In this document: positions 45,255 through 54,603 of the stretch, one piece after another | Numbering within the stretch: position 1 is the stretch's first letter | Layout: each line of letters begins with the position of its first letter | NCBI RefSeq assembly: GCF_000374045.1 | Contig: NZ_KB893319.1 | Coordinates: 62,170-126,169, forward strand | Length of the DNA: 64,000 bases | Origin: Segetibacter koreensis DSM 18137 | GTDB taxonomy: Bacteria > Bacteroidota > Bacteroidia > Chitinophagales > Chitinophagaceae | Direction: 5' to 3' | Made by a program: the position numbers and the translations under genes | Notes under the pieces: generated by a model | Database searches by the model: none | What the model was told of the DNA's origin: nothing | What the model saw: only the letters and a program-made list of their open reading frames with translations

Positions 45255-46019
45255 ATGAAAAAAATAATATTTGTTTTACCATTGTGTGTAGTTTTTGCTT
45301 TTTGCGGCAGTTCAAAAAAAGCAGCTACATCGGTGTCACCAGGCATTTCTAATGTTAATGTAAGTCGTAATGATACTATGACAAGTGTAGCGAATGCATC
45401 GTCTTCATTAACTTCATCAGATAAAGACTTTGCTTATACAGCAAAGCATGATACTACTTTAAATGGAACATGGATACTTGAAGGAATGGCAGGAAGCGAC
45501 GGGGCATGGACAAGTACTCAAAGCATGAATAAAGATACTACTGCAACTGTTACCGACACAGCTATGGTCGTTACTCCTGATACAACAGCTACTACTACTG
45601 AAGCTTCTTCTGTAGCAACTACAGGGAAAAAAGGAAAAGGAAAGAACAAAATTAACAGGAAAGCGTTGTATGACTCAGCGCAGGCACGCCTTAACCTTGA
45701 TTATAAATCCACTTCAACATTTGACACCACGGCTGAACCATACAAATACTGGACACGCACACCATCAGTTACGCTTAATGCATCTAACCTTGTATTTACC
45801 GGCAACACAGGATGTAACAGCATGAGCGGAAGCTTTAATTTTAGCAATAAAGACATTAAGTTTGGCCGCAATATCGTTACTTCTAAAATGAGTTGTAATG
45901 AATACGATGAAACAAAATTTCTTTCTGCTTTGAAAAAAGCTGATAATTATACTTTAAATGGTAATACCCTCGAATTAAAACAAGGCTCCACTTTGTTGCT
46001 AACGTTTAAGAAAGCATAG
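45255..46019 (+). CDS. META-domain (HslJ-like) exported protein
   Basis: A 254-residue protein with an N-terminal signal (IIFVLPLCVVFAFCGSS). The Cys followed by GSS suggests a lipoprotein, though Phe before it is not standard. A Thr/Ser-rich linker and a small basic patch (GKKGKGKNKINRK) lead to a META domain at the C-terminus: VFTGNTGCNSMSGSFNF, IVTSKMSCNE, and NTLELKQGSTLLLTFKK. The first META strands (LNGTWILEGMAG) sit about 90 residues earlier, so the domain is interrupted by the insertion. META/HslJ proteins are linked to stress tolerance. A TTGGCACG stretch lies upstream but does not fit a sigma54 site. Confidence 0.8.
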   Translation: MKKIIFVLPLCVVFAFCGSSKKAATSVSPGISNVNVSRNDTMTSVANASSSLTSSDKDFAYTAKHDTTLNGTWILEGMAGSDGAWTSTQSMNKDTTATVTDTAMVVTPDTTATTTEASSVATTGKKGKGKNKINRKALYDSAQARLNLDYKSTSTFDTTAEPYKYWTRTPSVTLNASNLVFTGNTGCNSMSGSFNFSNKDIKFGRNIVTSKMSCNEYDETKFLSALKKADNYTLNGNTLELKQGSTLLLTFKKA

Positions 46020-46037
46020 TCTTACAAATCTTAATAT

Positions 46038-46074
46038 AAAAAAGCCGGTAATAATTTTTATTACCGGCTTTTTT
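46038..46074. terminator. Bidirectional terminator
   Basis: A 15-bp stem, AAAAAAGCCGGTAAT (46038-46052) with ATTACCGGCTTTTTT (46060-46074), between the convergent META-domain gene and the amidase gene. Confidence 0.9.
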
Positions 46075-46110
46075 ATATTATCCTGATTGTAGCTGCTTCT
46101 TACTATAAAC

Positions 46111-46929
46111 TCAAAGGCTTCTCTCCGCAACTTCTAATAAAACTTTCTTGTCAGCTTCGGTCAAAATGCAGGAGGTGTCCTGTAAAAAATGGGTTTTAAA
46201 AGCTCTGATAGCCGATATTGAATCTCTTACATCATACCCGATAATTCGTAAAGCGCGTACACTATTAAAGCTATCAGGAACAACAACATTTGTTGTATCG
46301 CCGTACCATACGCCATACCCGCTGTCGGCAAGGGTTTTCCAGGGAAAGTATTTGCCGGGGTCTGCCTTACGGGATGGGGCAATATCAGAATGGCCGATAA
46401 AGTTATTAGCAGGTATTGAATATTTTAATTTTAAAGTATCAAGCAATTGAAACAGGCTTTTCATCTGGGGTTCAGTAAAAACCTCAAAACCATTATTATC
46501 AATCTCAATACCTACTGATGCAGAGTTAATATCTGTAAGGTTACCCCATTTTGCAATACCGGCGTGCCAGGCTCTTAAATAATCATTAAGCATGTGGTGT
46601 ACAGAGCCATCTTTACAGATTACATAATGCGCACTTACCTGCGTACGGGGAAGCGTAAATGTTCTTAGCGTTTGCTCACAACTGTTTTGCGCAGTGTAAT
46701 GGATGATTACAAAATTCGGTTTACGCATATTGAAATTTGTAGTGCCTATCCAATAAAGCGGATTATTTTGCGTAGTGAAAAACAGTGAAGGAGTGCGCCT
46801 CACTTCCTTTGCGTATAGCTTTGCCTGTCTTTTGTAGCTTTTATTCGCTTGCCTGTAAGGCTGGTAGCTACAGCTATAGATCGCGAGAAATAAGATAATG
46901 ACTAATGAACCGAGAAGGCGTTTATCCAT
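46111..46929 (-). CDS. N-acetylmuramoyl-L-alanine amidase (AmpD-like), lipoprotein
   Basis: A 272-residue Amidase_2 enzyme that cleaves the amide bond between muramic acid and L-Ala of peptidoglycan or its fragments. Zinc ligands appear in FVIIHYTAQNSCEQTL, FIGHSDIAPSRKADPG (His and Asp). HMLNDYLRAWHAGIAKWG and NSASVGIEIDNNG are also family motifs. ATG 46929 gives a lipoprotein signal (LVIILFLAIYSCSYQ), so the enzyme is probably anchored in the outer or inner membrane and faces the periplasm. The upstream in-frame ATG (46995) lies in the end of the epimerase gene. The epimerase gene ends 19 bp upstream. Confidence 0.88.
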   Translation of the reverse strand: MDKRLLGSLVIILFLAIYSCSYQPYRQANKSYKRQAKLYAKEVRRTPSLFFTTQNNPLYWIGTTNFNMRKPNFVIIHYTAQNSCEQTLRTFTLPRTQVSAHYVICKDGSVHHMLNDYLRAWHAGIAKWGNLTDINSASVGIEIDNNGFEVFTEPQMKSLFQLLDTLKLKYSIPANNFIGHSDIAPSRKADPGKYFPWKTLADSGYGVWYGDTTNVVVPDSFNSVRALRIIGYDVRDSISAIRAFKTHFLQDTSCILTEADKKVLLEVAERSL

Positions 46930-46948
46930 AAAAAGGCTTGGGATGATT

Positions 46949-47902
46949 TTATAAGAACCTAATAATAAATTTAGTAGAAAAAGTAGCAGACTCATTTGGG
47001 TTAAGTACTTTTAAACCGATACCATTATTAAATGCATCGGGGGCAGCACTCAAATTTTCAATAGCTATACTTTTACGATGGTCAGGAGTGAAAATCTGCA
47101 GGTAAGGATACGAGGCTGACGGATAAAACTCAACCTGTACTTTCCTTTTCGGATTTCTGAGAACACACAAAGGTTCGCATTCGGCAAAATTTAAAGTAAA
47201 ACAATTGTCAAATGCAGTTGTTCCCAAACTTTTTAAAGAGGCAAATTCTTGGTAAGGCAAAGCTTTTCCTGTGGGTACCAGGGTCTCGTCGAACTCAAGC
47301 ATTTCCTTGCTTTGAAATTCTAGCTGATAATCGTTTACGTTATCGCCAAGGGTGAAATAAGGATGCCATCCATCAACCAAAGGCATAAGTTTATTATCAA
47401 TATTGGAAACTGTCGTTTTTATCGTTAAAGCGTTCCCGGCAGCAAGCTTATACTCAACGGTACATCTGTAGCAAAAAGGGAATCCTTCCTCTATATTATT
47501 GTAAACATATTCTAATACTACAAAAGCAGTATCTGCATCAGAATAATCTTCTGTTATTAAAAAGTCTGCATTAAAGAGAACGCCATGAATAGCATCGTTG
47601 TCTGACAGGTATTTTTTAAGCTGATAATTTCTTTCTCCAAACTTATACTTTGCATTTTTTATTCTGCATGCATATGGCGATAATTTTGCACTTCTAAAAA
47701 AGGGGGTTATTTTCTCTTTTGCTTCCTGGGGACTTGAAAAGCCTTCAACTACATTTAGTTCCTCTTGAGTGCCAGATGCACTAAAGTTATTAAGCAAAGC
47801 GCCAAAAGCATAAATTTCAGCGAAAGTATTATTAGACAAGTCTTTTAAAGTTATAATGCGATCATCTCCTCTACCTGATATAATAGTCTGAAAAGCCATA
47901 AA
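46949..47902 (-). CDS. Aldose 1-epimerase-like protein
   Basis: A 317-residue galactose mutarotase-fold protein. It interconverts alpha and beta forms of hexoses. Landmarks are MPFQ-like MAFQTIISGRGDD at the start, YAFGALLNNFS, the catalytic-His motif LVDGWHPYFTLG, and YLQIFTPDHRKSIAIENLSAAPDAF with the catalytic Glu. ATG 47902 is preferred because it aligns with family starts. The frame stays open to 48010 and a longer start cannot be excluded. The amidase gene follows by 19 bp. Confidence 0.82.
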   Translation of the reverse strand, partial: FMAFQTIISGRGDDRIITLKDLSNNTFAEIYAFGALLNNFSASGTQEELNVVEGFSSPQEAKEKITPFFRSAKLSPYACRIKNAKYKFGERNYQLKKYLSDNDAIHGVLFNADFLITEDYSDADTAFVVLEYVYNNIEEGFPFCYRCTVEYKLAAGNALTIKTTVSNIDNKLMPLVDGWHPYFTLGDNVNDYQLEFQSKEMLEFDETLVPTGKALPYQEFASLKSLGTTAFDNCFTLNFAECEPLCVLRNPKRKVQVEFYPSASYPYLQIFTPDHRKSIAIENLSAAPDAFNNGIGLKVLNPNESATFSTKFIIRFL

Positions 47903-48188
47903 AGCATAATTAAGATTAGTAAGAGTTTTTATAAGTTTCTTGTCTGATTCGTTTGTTTCTACGCTTCTCTGTGCCAGCATAAGGAACAAAACGAAATTAC
48001 CTGGTTGCAATTAATATTATCATTGAAATCTTAAAACCATTTTTGAAACTTTTCAAGACAGAAGGTCCTCAATTCCGTTGTATTACACAAAAGTTCTATT
48101 TTTAGGAAAAGCTAGAAAATTATTTATTTACGCCCATTGTAAGGCCGACATGTAGCAAATTAAATAGCCAAAAGTAGGAGGATCTGTA

Positions 48189-48401
48189 TTAATTAAACGA
48201 CAATAAAAAGTCTACATTTACCTCGTTCCATATAAGTTCTTTACTTTTTATTTCTATAAATTTATAAACAGCTTTTAATTCACAGGCTGTATAACCTTCT
48301 TTTTCTTCTTCCACTAACTCCTGCAGAATGGCCAAAGATGCATCATCTACAGCTCTAATAATTGATTTTATTTCGGCGACAGAATATGTTGTTGGTTGCA
48401 T
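48189..48401 (-). CDS. Small hypothetical protein, 70 aa
   Basis: A short ORF with ATG start and a helical, acidic sequence (VAEIKSIIRAVDDASLAILQELVEEEKEGYT). It is soluble, without signal or membrane segment. I do not recognise it. Composition is protein-like and it lies in an otherwise empty 660-bp stretch on the - strand, which supports a real gene, though chance cannot be excluded. Confidence 0.45.
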   Translation of the reverse strand: MQPTTYSVAEIKSIIRAVDDASLAILQELVEEEKEGYTACELKAVYKFIEIKSKELIWNEVNVDFLLSFN

Positions 48402-48673
48402 AGAAAACTATTTTTTACAACAGGGCGGGATTGGCGAGGAGTGGTTTGTTTTGTAAAACTAAGCACGAATCTTATAACGTTTATACAAATGCTTTTATTT
48501 TATTTAAAAAAATTATAAAAAGCATTTTTTGCCGTAATGACTCTACAAACCCTTCTTTGCATAAGACAACTTTTACTGTAGAACGTTTACTACAGTAATT
48601 GATTTTTAATCATATTCTTTTTGGTAGCTGAATTTTATTGGAAGTTCTTTTTTTTTTAAATGAGATTGCTTTG

Positions 48674-51607
48674 TTATTTTTTTGTGATAACCTTTTCATT
48701 AAATTGTTCAAACATTGCCCTGTAAATCGTTTCCTGGATGAAGGATCTTACATTCATTTCCAGCAACTTCTTGTTCTCTCCGTCTGGTGTTACCCTGTTA
48801 GATAAAAAAATGTAAACAAGGTTGTAAGCAGGATCTACCCAAACGCAGGTACCTGTAAAGCCGGTATGACCAAAAGTTAGCGGAGAAACACTGAGAGCAG
48901 GATATGGATCTAGTCTTACAAAATTGTCCTTTTCCGGTTTGTCAAAGCCCAATCCTCGACGACTTATATTGCTTGAGTAAGCAGTAAATGTATCAATAGT
49001 TTCTTTTTTAAGATAACGAATGCCGTTTAATTCTCCTCGATTTAAAAGCATTTGGTACAATTGAGCAAGATCATATGCATTACTAAATAATCCTGCATGG
49101 CCGGAAACTCCTCCAAACATTGCTGCTCCCGGATCGTGGACATCTCCCCGTAATAGTTGTTGTCTCCACGCAGTGTCATTTTCAGTTGGAGCAATTGTAT
49201 TTATCGGAAAATGTCCGCGTGGCTTAAAGGTTGTTGTAGTCATACCAAGGGGCGCGTAAAATGTTTCTTTTACATAATCTTCCAGTTTTTTACCGGTTAT
49301 AGCTTCTACCACCTTTCCTAAAAAAATAAAATCGTTGTCGCTATACACATATTTTAGCGGTTCGCCCAATTTACTCAGCAATATTCTGTGGTACATTGTG
49401 TCTTGCCAGTCATTGCGCAGGTACAGGTCTTCCGCCACTTTTACAGAAAATTCTTTTGTAGGTTTTTTGCTATAAATATTAGGTAAAGGATGCCCCGCTT
49501 TGTCAAGGGTTTCTTTATAAAACGGAATAAATGGCACCAATTGCGCCTGGTGCAGCAGAAGATTTCTAAGCTGAATGTTTTCTTTGTTACTTCCTCTTAC
49601 CCAAGCCAGGTAATTGCCTAATGTTTTATCAATGTCTAATTTTCCTTCTTCGTATAGTTTCATCACAGAGACTGTAACTGCTGATATTTTGGTAACAGAC
49701 GCCAGGTCGTACATCATATCCTTAGTTACCGGTTCTAAACTATCATAATTGGTATAACCGTAAGCCCGCTGAAATGCTACTTTTCCATCTTTTGCCACTA
49801 ACACTACACAGCCCGGAGTGGCATGTTCCTCAATAGCATCATTTGCAATTGAATCAATCTTGTTGAGCATTGCTGATTGTAACCCAACACTCTCAGGCAG
49901 AACCTCCGGAAAATATTTCTTTACTGTAATTCCTGTTCCAAACCTAAGGATATCATCTACAGTTACGGATAGCTTCCCTTTTGGTATTATTTGACCTTTT
50001 AAAATACCGGCTGCCGCCTGTTGCGTTATATCATCATCTTCATAACAAGCTATAAGATTGGAAGCCGTTGCTGCAATATTTTTAATGGCGTAAGGATTCC
50101 CAAAAACAAAAGTTATAGCAGTCATTTGTGCCTGCACCTGGTTTATTAACTCGTAAGCTGCATTTGAAATACCAAATTGATTAGCGGGCCTGCGACTATA
50201 ATTATGCACTCCTATTACTACAGTATCATATTTATTTTTTAAAACAGATAACAATGAATCTGCAGCCCCTGTACTTTCCTTGTAGTTGAAAGTATATAAC
50301 GATGCTCCATAATCTTGTTTAAGCTTTTTTGCAAAAGCGTTTGCAGAGTCAACACCTATACCCAGAAAAGCAATTTTTTTTGCTCTAAGAGGGATATAAT
50401 CTTTGTTTGAAAGTTTTAAAAGAGTAATTGCATTTTCGGCAATCATTTTTTTTATTTCGTTTGTATGTGCGTTTAAGTCATCTACAAGGTCTTCTGTTTT
50501 TATTGGCTCTATATGATTCAACCCCAAATTATATTTTGCGAGAAGTACTTTTTTAATCCTGTCATTAATATCGCTTCTTTTTAATTTTTTTCTCCTGATA
50601 GCCTTTCGTATTTTTTTTATACTTCCCTTAATATCTTCCGGCAGGCAGAGCAGGTCGTTACCTGCAATCAAAGATTGAACTGACGCTTCCCCTGCAGGAT
50701 AAAATTTCGTTACACCTTTCATTTCGAGGGCGTCAGTAAAGGTAAGGCCGGTAAAGCCAAGCTGCTTTTTAAGCAAACCGGTAACATTATTATAAGAAAG
50801 TGAGGTTGCCTGGTTTGCTGTAGTATCAATAGCGGGAATATATAAGTGTGCACTCATTACACTGCCGACACCTTCTTTTATCAGTTCGCGGAAGGGGTAC
50901 AATTCCAACGAATCAAGTTGTTTAAGGGTTTTATTAATTACCGGTAAATCGAGGTGAGAGTCAACACTTACATCGCCATGACCAGGAAAGTGTTTGGCAC
51001 AGGCCATTATCCCTTCGTCCTGCAGGCCTTTCATATATTGTGTACCAAATAGCGCCACCTTATATTTATCCTCTCCAAAGCTACGATCGTTAATAACCGG
51101 GTTTGCGGGATTATTATTAATGTCAACATCAGGTGCAAAGTTTACCTGTATTCCCATTCTTTTGCATTGTTGCCCGACTGCCTGTCCAAATTGTCTTACC
51201 AGCTGTGCATCAGGAACTGCTCCTATCATCATTTGACGAGGAAAATTAATTACGCTGTCAAGCCTCATGCCCAAACCCCATTCACCGTCAATGGTTATCA
51301 GCAGAGGAGTTTTTGCAATGGATTGGTAATAGTTGGTAAGATTAGCCTGGCGTACAGGGCCGCCCTGAAAAAAACATAAGCCGCCAACTTTGTATTTTTT
51401 TATTAATTCTGTAACCGACGCAACGTGTTCTTTACCAAGATTGCTATGTGCCCTTACAACCATCAGTTGCGCTATTCTTTGTTTTCTGTTTAAAGATTTG
51501 AAAACACTATCCACCCACTCCGTGGCAGGTAAATTACTTTTATACTGGCTAAATGAAGTAGTGGAAATAAAAAAAAGAATAAAACCGGTTAGCAAAGATT
51601 TCATCAT
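48674..51607 (-). CDS. GH3 beta-N-acetylglucosaminidase fused to class C beta-lactamase-like hydrolase
   Basis: The protein has about 977 residues after the preferred start (ATG 51607; ATG 51604 also fits). A signal peptide (LLTGFILFFISTTSFSQ) is followed by a NagZ-like GH3 domain (to about 385). It contains AKHFPGHGDVSVDSH with the Asp-His dyad and LTFTDALEMKGV with the nucleophile Asp. The GH3 C-terminal part follows. The last 380 residues are a serine hydrolase of the beta-lactamase/esterase type with SVTK (Ser nucleophile, near residue 635), YSDNDF and HTGFTGT. Both parts look active. NagZ cleaves GlcNAc from muropeptides; the second part may act on peptide or ester bonds. It may process cell-wall fragments. 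Confidence 0.9.
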   Translation of the reverse strand: MMKSLLTGFILFFISTTSFSQYKSNLPATEWVDSVFKSLNRKQRIAQLMVVRAHSNLGKEHVASVTELIKKYKVGGLCFFQGGPVRQANLTNYYQSIAKTPLLITIDGEWGLGMRLDSVINFPRQMMIGAVPDAQLVRQFGQAVGQQCKRMGIQVNFAPDVDINNNPANPVINDRSFGEDKYKVALFGTQYMKGLQDEGIMACAKHFPGHGDVSVDSHLDLPVINKTLKQLDSLELYPFRELIKEGVGSVMSAHLYIPAIDTTANQATSLSYNNVTGLLKKQLGFTGLTFTDALEMKGVTKFYPAGEASVQSLIAGNDLLCLPEDIKGSIKKIRKAIRRKKLKRSDINDRIKKVLLAKYNLGLNHIEPIKTEDLVDDLNAHTNEIKKMIAENAITLLKLSNKDYIPLRAKKIAFLGIGVDSANAFAKKLKQDYGASLYTFNYKESTGAADSLLSVLKNKYDTVVIGVHNYSRRPANQFGISNAAYELINQVQAQMTAITFVFGNPYAIKNIAATASNLIACYEDDDITQQAAAGILKGQIIPKGKLSVTVDDILRFGTGITVKKYFPEVLPESVGLQSAMLNKIDSIANDAIEEHATPGCVVLVAKDGKVAFQRAYGYTNYDSLEPVTKDMMYDLASVTKISAVTVSVMKLYEEGKLDIDKTLGNYLAWVRGSNKENIQLRNLLLHQAQLVPFIPFYKETLDKAGHPLPNIYSKKPTKEFSVKVAEDLYLRNDWQDTMYHRILLSKLGEPLKYVYSDNDFIFLGKVVEAITGKKLEDYVKETFYAPLGMTTTTFKPRGHFPINTIAPTENDTAWRQQLLRGDVHDPGAAMFGGVSGHAGLFSNAYDLAQLYQMLLNRGELNGIRYLKKETIDTFTAYSSNISRRGLGFDKPEKDNFVRLDPYPALSVSPLTFGHTGFTGTCVWVDPAYNLVYIFLSNRVTPDGENKKLLEMNVRSFIQETIYRAMFEQFNEKVITKK

Positions 51608-51702
51608 AATGTTACTTAAAAATTGCAACACAAGATAATGGAATCGGCAATGCCAACAGGTGTTCCCCCTTTTTCGAACTGTATAATTTCTTCAGAAACT
51701 TC

Positions 51703-52332
51703 TTATAGTACTTTCATCCATATTGAAATGTTATGAGGTGCAACTTCATCGCCTCCAAAGTAGGGGTAAAGCTGGTATCCTTCTGCTTTTGTTGTTTTAC
51801 TTTCTCTTGGCATGGTTTGCGACTTGCCATTCAGGGTAAAAATATAAACACTTTCGCTTACTTTAATTGAGCAGTTGTTTTCAGTTCCAATATCTATTGA
51901 ACCCAACTCTTTTGAGCTTCTTATACTATTATTATATGTATAACCAAATAAACGGAGAGCATTATTGCTCCATCTCCAGCCAAATCTCGCGCTATACTGT
52001 TGGTGTTGGGCATTATTATCGCTAAAACCAAACAATTTATTAATGTCTTCCTGGTTAGCCGGGTCTGTTGTCTTATAGATTGCAGTACTGTCAAATTTTA
52101 CAACGAACGATAAGGATGCATATTCGACAAGTTTGTATGTGCTTTTATCGCAGTACTGCTGCCCCTTTAAAATTTTGTACTCAATTAATTGATTGTTAGC
52201 GGCAGCGGATAGGTTGTGAAAAGTGGTAGAGCTGGCATTCGCGGTTATATTACCTGTAATATTGTCAACCGATTTTGTGCAGGATGCTAAGAAAAGCACC
52301 GCGATCGTTGCAGAAATTAATTTCATTCTCAT
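51703..52332 (-). CDS. Lipoprotein of unknown function
   Basis: Starting at ATG 52332 (or 52326), the 209-residue protein has a clean lipoprotein signal (LISATIAVLFLASC). The mature part is mixed alpha/beta in appearance with no known motif. It contains FVVKFDSTAIYKTTDPANQ, FGWRWSNNALRLFGYTYNN, and the end GDEVAPHNISIWMKVL. It lies 95 bp downstream (in + coordinates, beyond) of the GH3 fusion gene on the same strand and is divergent from mutL. Similar lipoproteins are seen in Bacteroidota, often of unknown role. Confidence 0.7.
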   Translation of the reverse strand: MRMKLISATIAVLFLASCTKSVDNITGNITANASSTTFHNLSAAANNQLIEYKILKGQQYCDKSTYKLVEYASLSFVVKFDSTAIYKTTDPANQEDINKLFGFSDNNAQHQQYSARFGWRWSNNALRLFGYTYNNSIRSSKELGSIDIGTENNCSIKVSESVYIFTLNGKSQTMPRESKTTKAEGYQLYPYFGGDEVAPHNISIWMKVL

Positions 52333-52459
52333 AGAATAAGTCTTCTTTAAAACTTGGACGGGTATAAAAAGAAAACGCAAACAAAATTCAAATATTGTTA
52401 CGATAACGGAAAATGCAGGGGTAGAACACTAATTTTACATTTTATTAAATATTAAGAAA

Positions 52460-54334
52460 GTGCCGGATATTATACAATTATTACCAGATAACATAGCGAA
52501 CCAGATTGCGGCGGGGGAAGTAATTCAGAGACCGGCAAGTGCAGTAAAAGAGTTGTTGGAAAACGCGGTGGATGCTTCTGCCACAGAAATTAAGCTAATA
52601 GTGACTGATGCAGGCAAAAACCTGGTACAGGTAGTAGATAATGGAAAGGGTATGAGTGAGACTGATGCGAGAATGGCTTTTGAACGTCATGCTACGTCTA
52701 AAATTTCTAATATCGAAGACCTTTTTAAAATAAAAACAATGGGTTTCAGGGGCGAAGCCCTGGCATCTATTGCAGCTGTTGCACAGGTAGAGTTGAAAAC
52801 ACGAAAGACGGATGAAGAACTGGGCACATGCATTGAAATCGAAAACAGCATTGTAAAAAGCCAGGAGCCTTGCGCTACTGCTGCCGGAACAAACATCTGT
52901 ATGAAGAACCTTTTCTTCAATGTACCTGCGAGAAGAAATTTTTTGAAAAGTAATGCTGCGGAATTGCGTCATATTGTTGACGAGTTTATAAGAGTGGCAA
53001 TGGCCTTTCCTCATATTTTCTTTTCCCTTACCAGTAATGGACAACAAGTATTTCACCTGGAAGCTGGAAGCCTGAAACACCGTATTTTACAGATATTAGG
53101 AACAGCATATAGTGCAAAGCTGGTAAATGTAAGAGAAGAGACCGACTATATGAACATTTATGGTTTTGTAGGCAAGCCTGATACAGCTAAAAAAACCCGT
53201 GGTGATCAATATTTTTTTGTAAACAGCAGGTATATAAAAAGTGCTTATTTAAATCACGCCGTAATGAATGCCTTTGACGAAATGATCGCAAAGGACAGCT
53301 TTCCTATGTATGTTTTGTTTATCGATCTTGACCCTTCCCAAGTCGATATAAATGTTCATCCTACAAAACAGGAGATAAAGTTTGAAGATGAAAAGATTGT
53401 TTATGCTTTTGTGCAAGCAGCGGTAAAACATGCACTTGCCCAGTTTAGCATTGCACCTTCGCTCGATTTTAGTCTTAATGCAGATATCCAACAAATGGAA
53501 GCTATTTCAAAACCAGCTAATGAAGACAGGCTGCAATCAATTGCTTCATCTAACCTCTTTAAGACATTCACCCAAAAAAATCAGGCTCATAAAATTGAGG
53601 GAACTAACCGAAGTGAATTAAAACATTGGAAAGATTTTTATGAACCGTCGTCTCTGGAACTGCCTTCTGATTTGGGATCTGTTACCGAAACCGGTAAACT
53701 TGAGCAGGAACTCGAATATTCAGGTTATTCACTATTAAAACAGGGACCCCAAATCCGTCTTTTGCCTGATGCAACCCTCGTTCAACTGCATAATACCTAC
53801 ATTATTACGCCTACGTCAGAAGGATTTTTATTGATACATCAGCAGCAGGCACATGAAAGAATACTATATGAAAGATATATTGAAGCGGCTAATGGAAAGC
53901 AAATGCCAGCCCAGCACAGCCTGTTTCCATCTACAATCGAATTAAATGCGACAGATTCTGTTCTTATGGAAGAATTATTGCCTGATTTAAAAGTACTTGG
54001 TTACCTGATAGAGCCTTTTGGTAACAATACATTTGTAGTACAAGGCACTCCTGCCGACATTTTACAGGGAAATGAGAAAATGGTGATCGAACTATTGCTC
54101 GAACAATATAAGCATTTTACAAGCGATATTAAGTTTAGTAAAAGGGAAAAATTAGTAAGATGTGTGGCAAAACAACAAGCCATTAAAACTGGAAAAGCCA
54201 TGGCTCAAAAAGAAATGATGGTGTTGAAGGAAGAATTATTCCGTTGCCAGGTGCCCAATGTTACTCCTAACGGCTCCCCGACTTACCTAGAGTTTAAGGG
54301 TGATTATTTAGAAAGAATGTTTGGCCGGCAATAA
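52460..54334 (+). CDS. mutL: DNA mismatch repair protein MutL
   Basis: MutL couples MutS recognition to strand removal. The 624-residue protein has an N-terminal ATPase: IAAGEVIQRPASAVKELLENAVDA, VVDNGKGM, TMGFRGEALASI. The start is GTG at 52460, because MPDIIQLLPDNIANQIAAGEV is standard from that codon and no ATG is closer. In the C-terminal domain the endonuclease signature DQHA(x2)E(x4)E reads HQQQAHERILYE. The first four residues are changed, which may remove nicking activity. The late region has CVAKQQAIKTG and CQVPNVTPNGSPTYLEF. The gene is alone on the + strand. Confidence 0.95.
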   Translation: MPDIIQLLPDNIANQIAAGEVIQRPASAVKELLENAVDASATEIKLIVTDAGKNLVQVVDNGKGMSETDARMAFERHATSKISNIEDLFKIKTMGFRGEALASIAAVAQVELKTRKTDEELGTCIEIENSIVKSQEPCATAAGTNICMKNLFFNVPARRNFLKSNAAELRHIVDEFIRVAMAFPHIFFSLTSNGQQVFHLEAGSLKHRILQILGTAYSAKLVNVREETDYMNIYGFVGKPDTAKKTRGDQYFFVNSRYIKSAYLNHAVMNAFDEMIAKDSFPMYVLFIDLDPSQVDINVHPTKQEIKFEDEKIVYAFVQAAVKHALAQFSIAPSLDFSLNADIQQMEAISKPANEDRLQSIASSNLFKTFTQKNQAHKIEGTNRSELKHWKDFYEPSSLELPSDLGSVTETGKLEQELEYSGYSLLKQGPQIRLLPDATLVQLHNTYIITPTSEGFLLIHQQQAHERILYERYIEAANGKQMPAQHSLFPSTIELNATDSVLMEELLPDLKVLGYLIEPFGNNTFVVQGTPADILQGNEKMVIELLLEQYKHFTSDIKFSKREKLVRCVAKQQAIKTGKAMAQKEMMVLKEELFRCQVPNVTPNGSPTYLEFKGDYLERMFGRQ

Positions 54335-54603
54335 CTTTTTTTTACGATTTTTTTAGTTGAGTATGCTCATCATTGAGCTTTTTAAACCATTGACAAAACA
54401 TCTGGAAAGAATAGTTTTAGCAAGAAATAATTGAATTCTCATTTATAATACAACTTGCTTCAACAAAGAGATTTAAAAAAAATGAAGCAGAAGTTGATAA
54501 AGTTAAATTATTGCCAGTCATTTCCGTAAAAATTCCTAACACTTTATAAAGACTGCCTTAAATCAGCTTCGGCATGACAGTTTAAGAATGTAACTTCGCG
54601 TCT

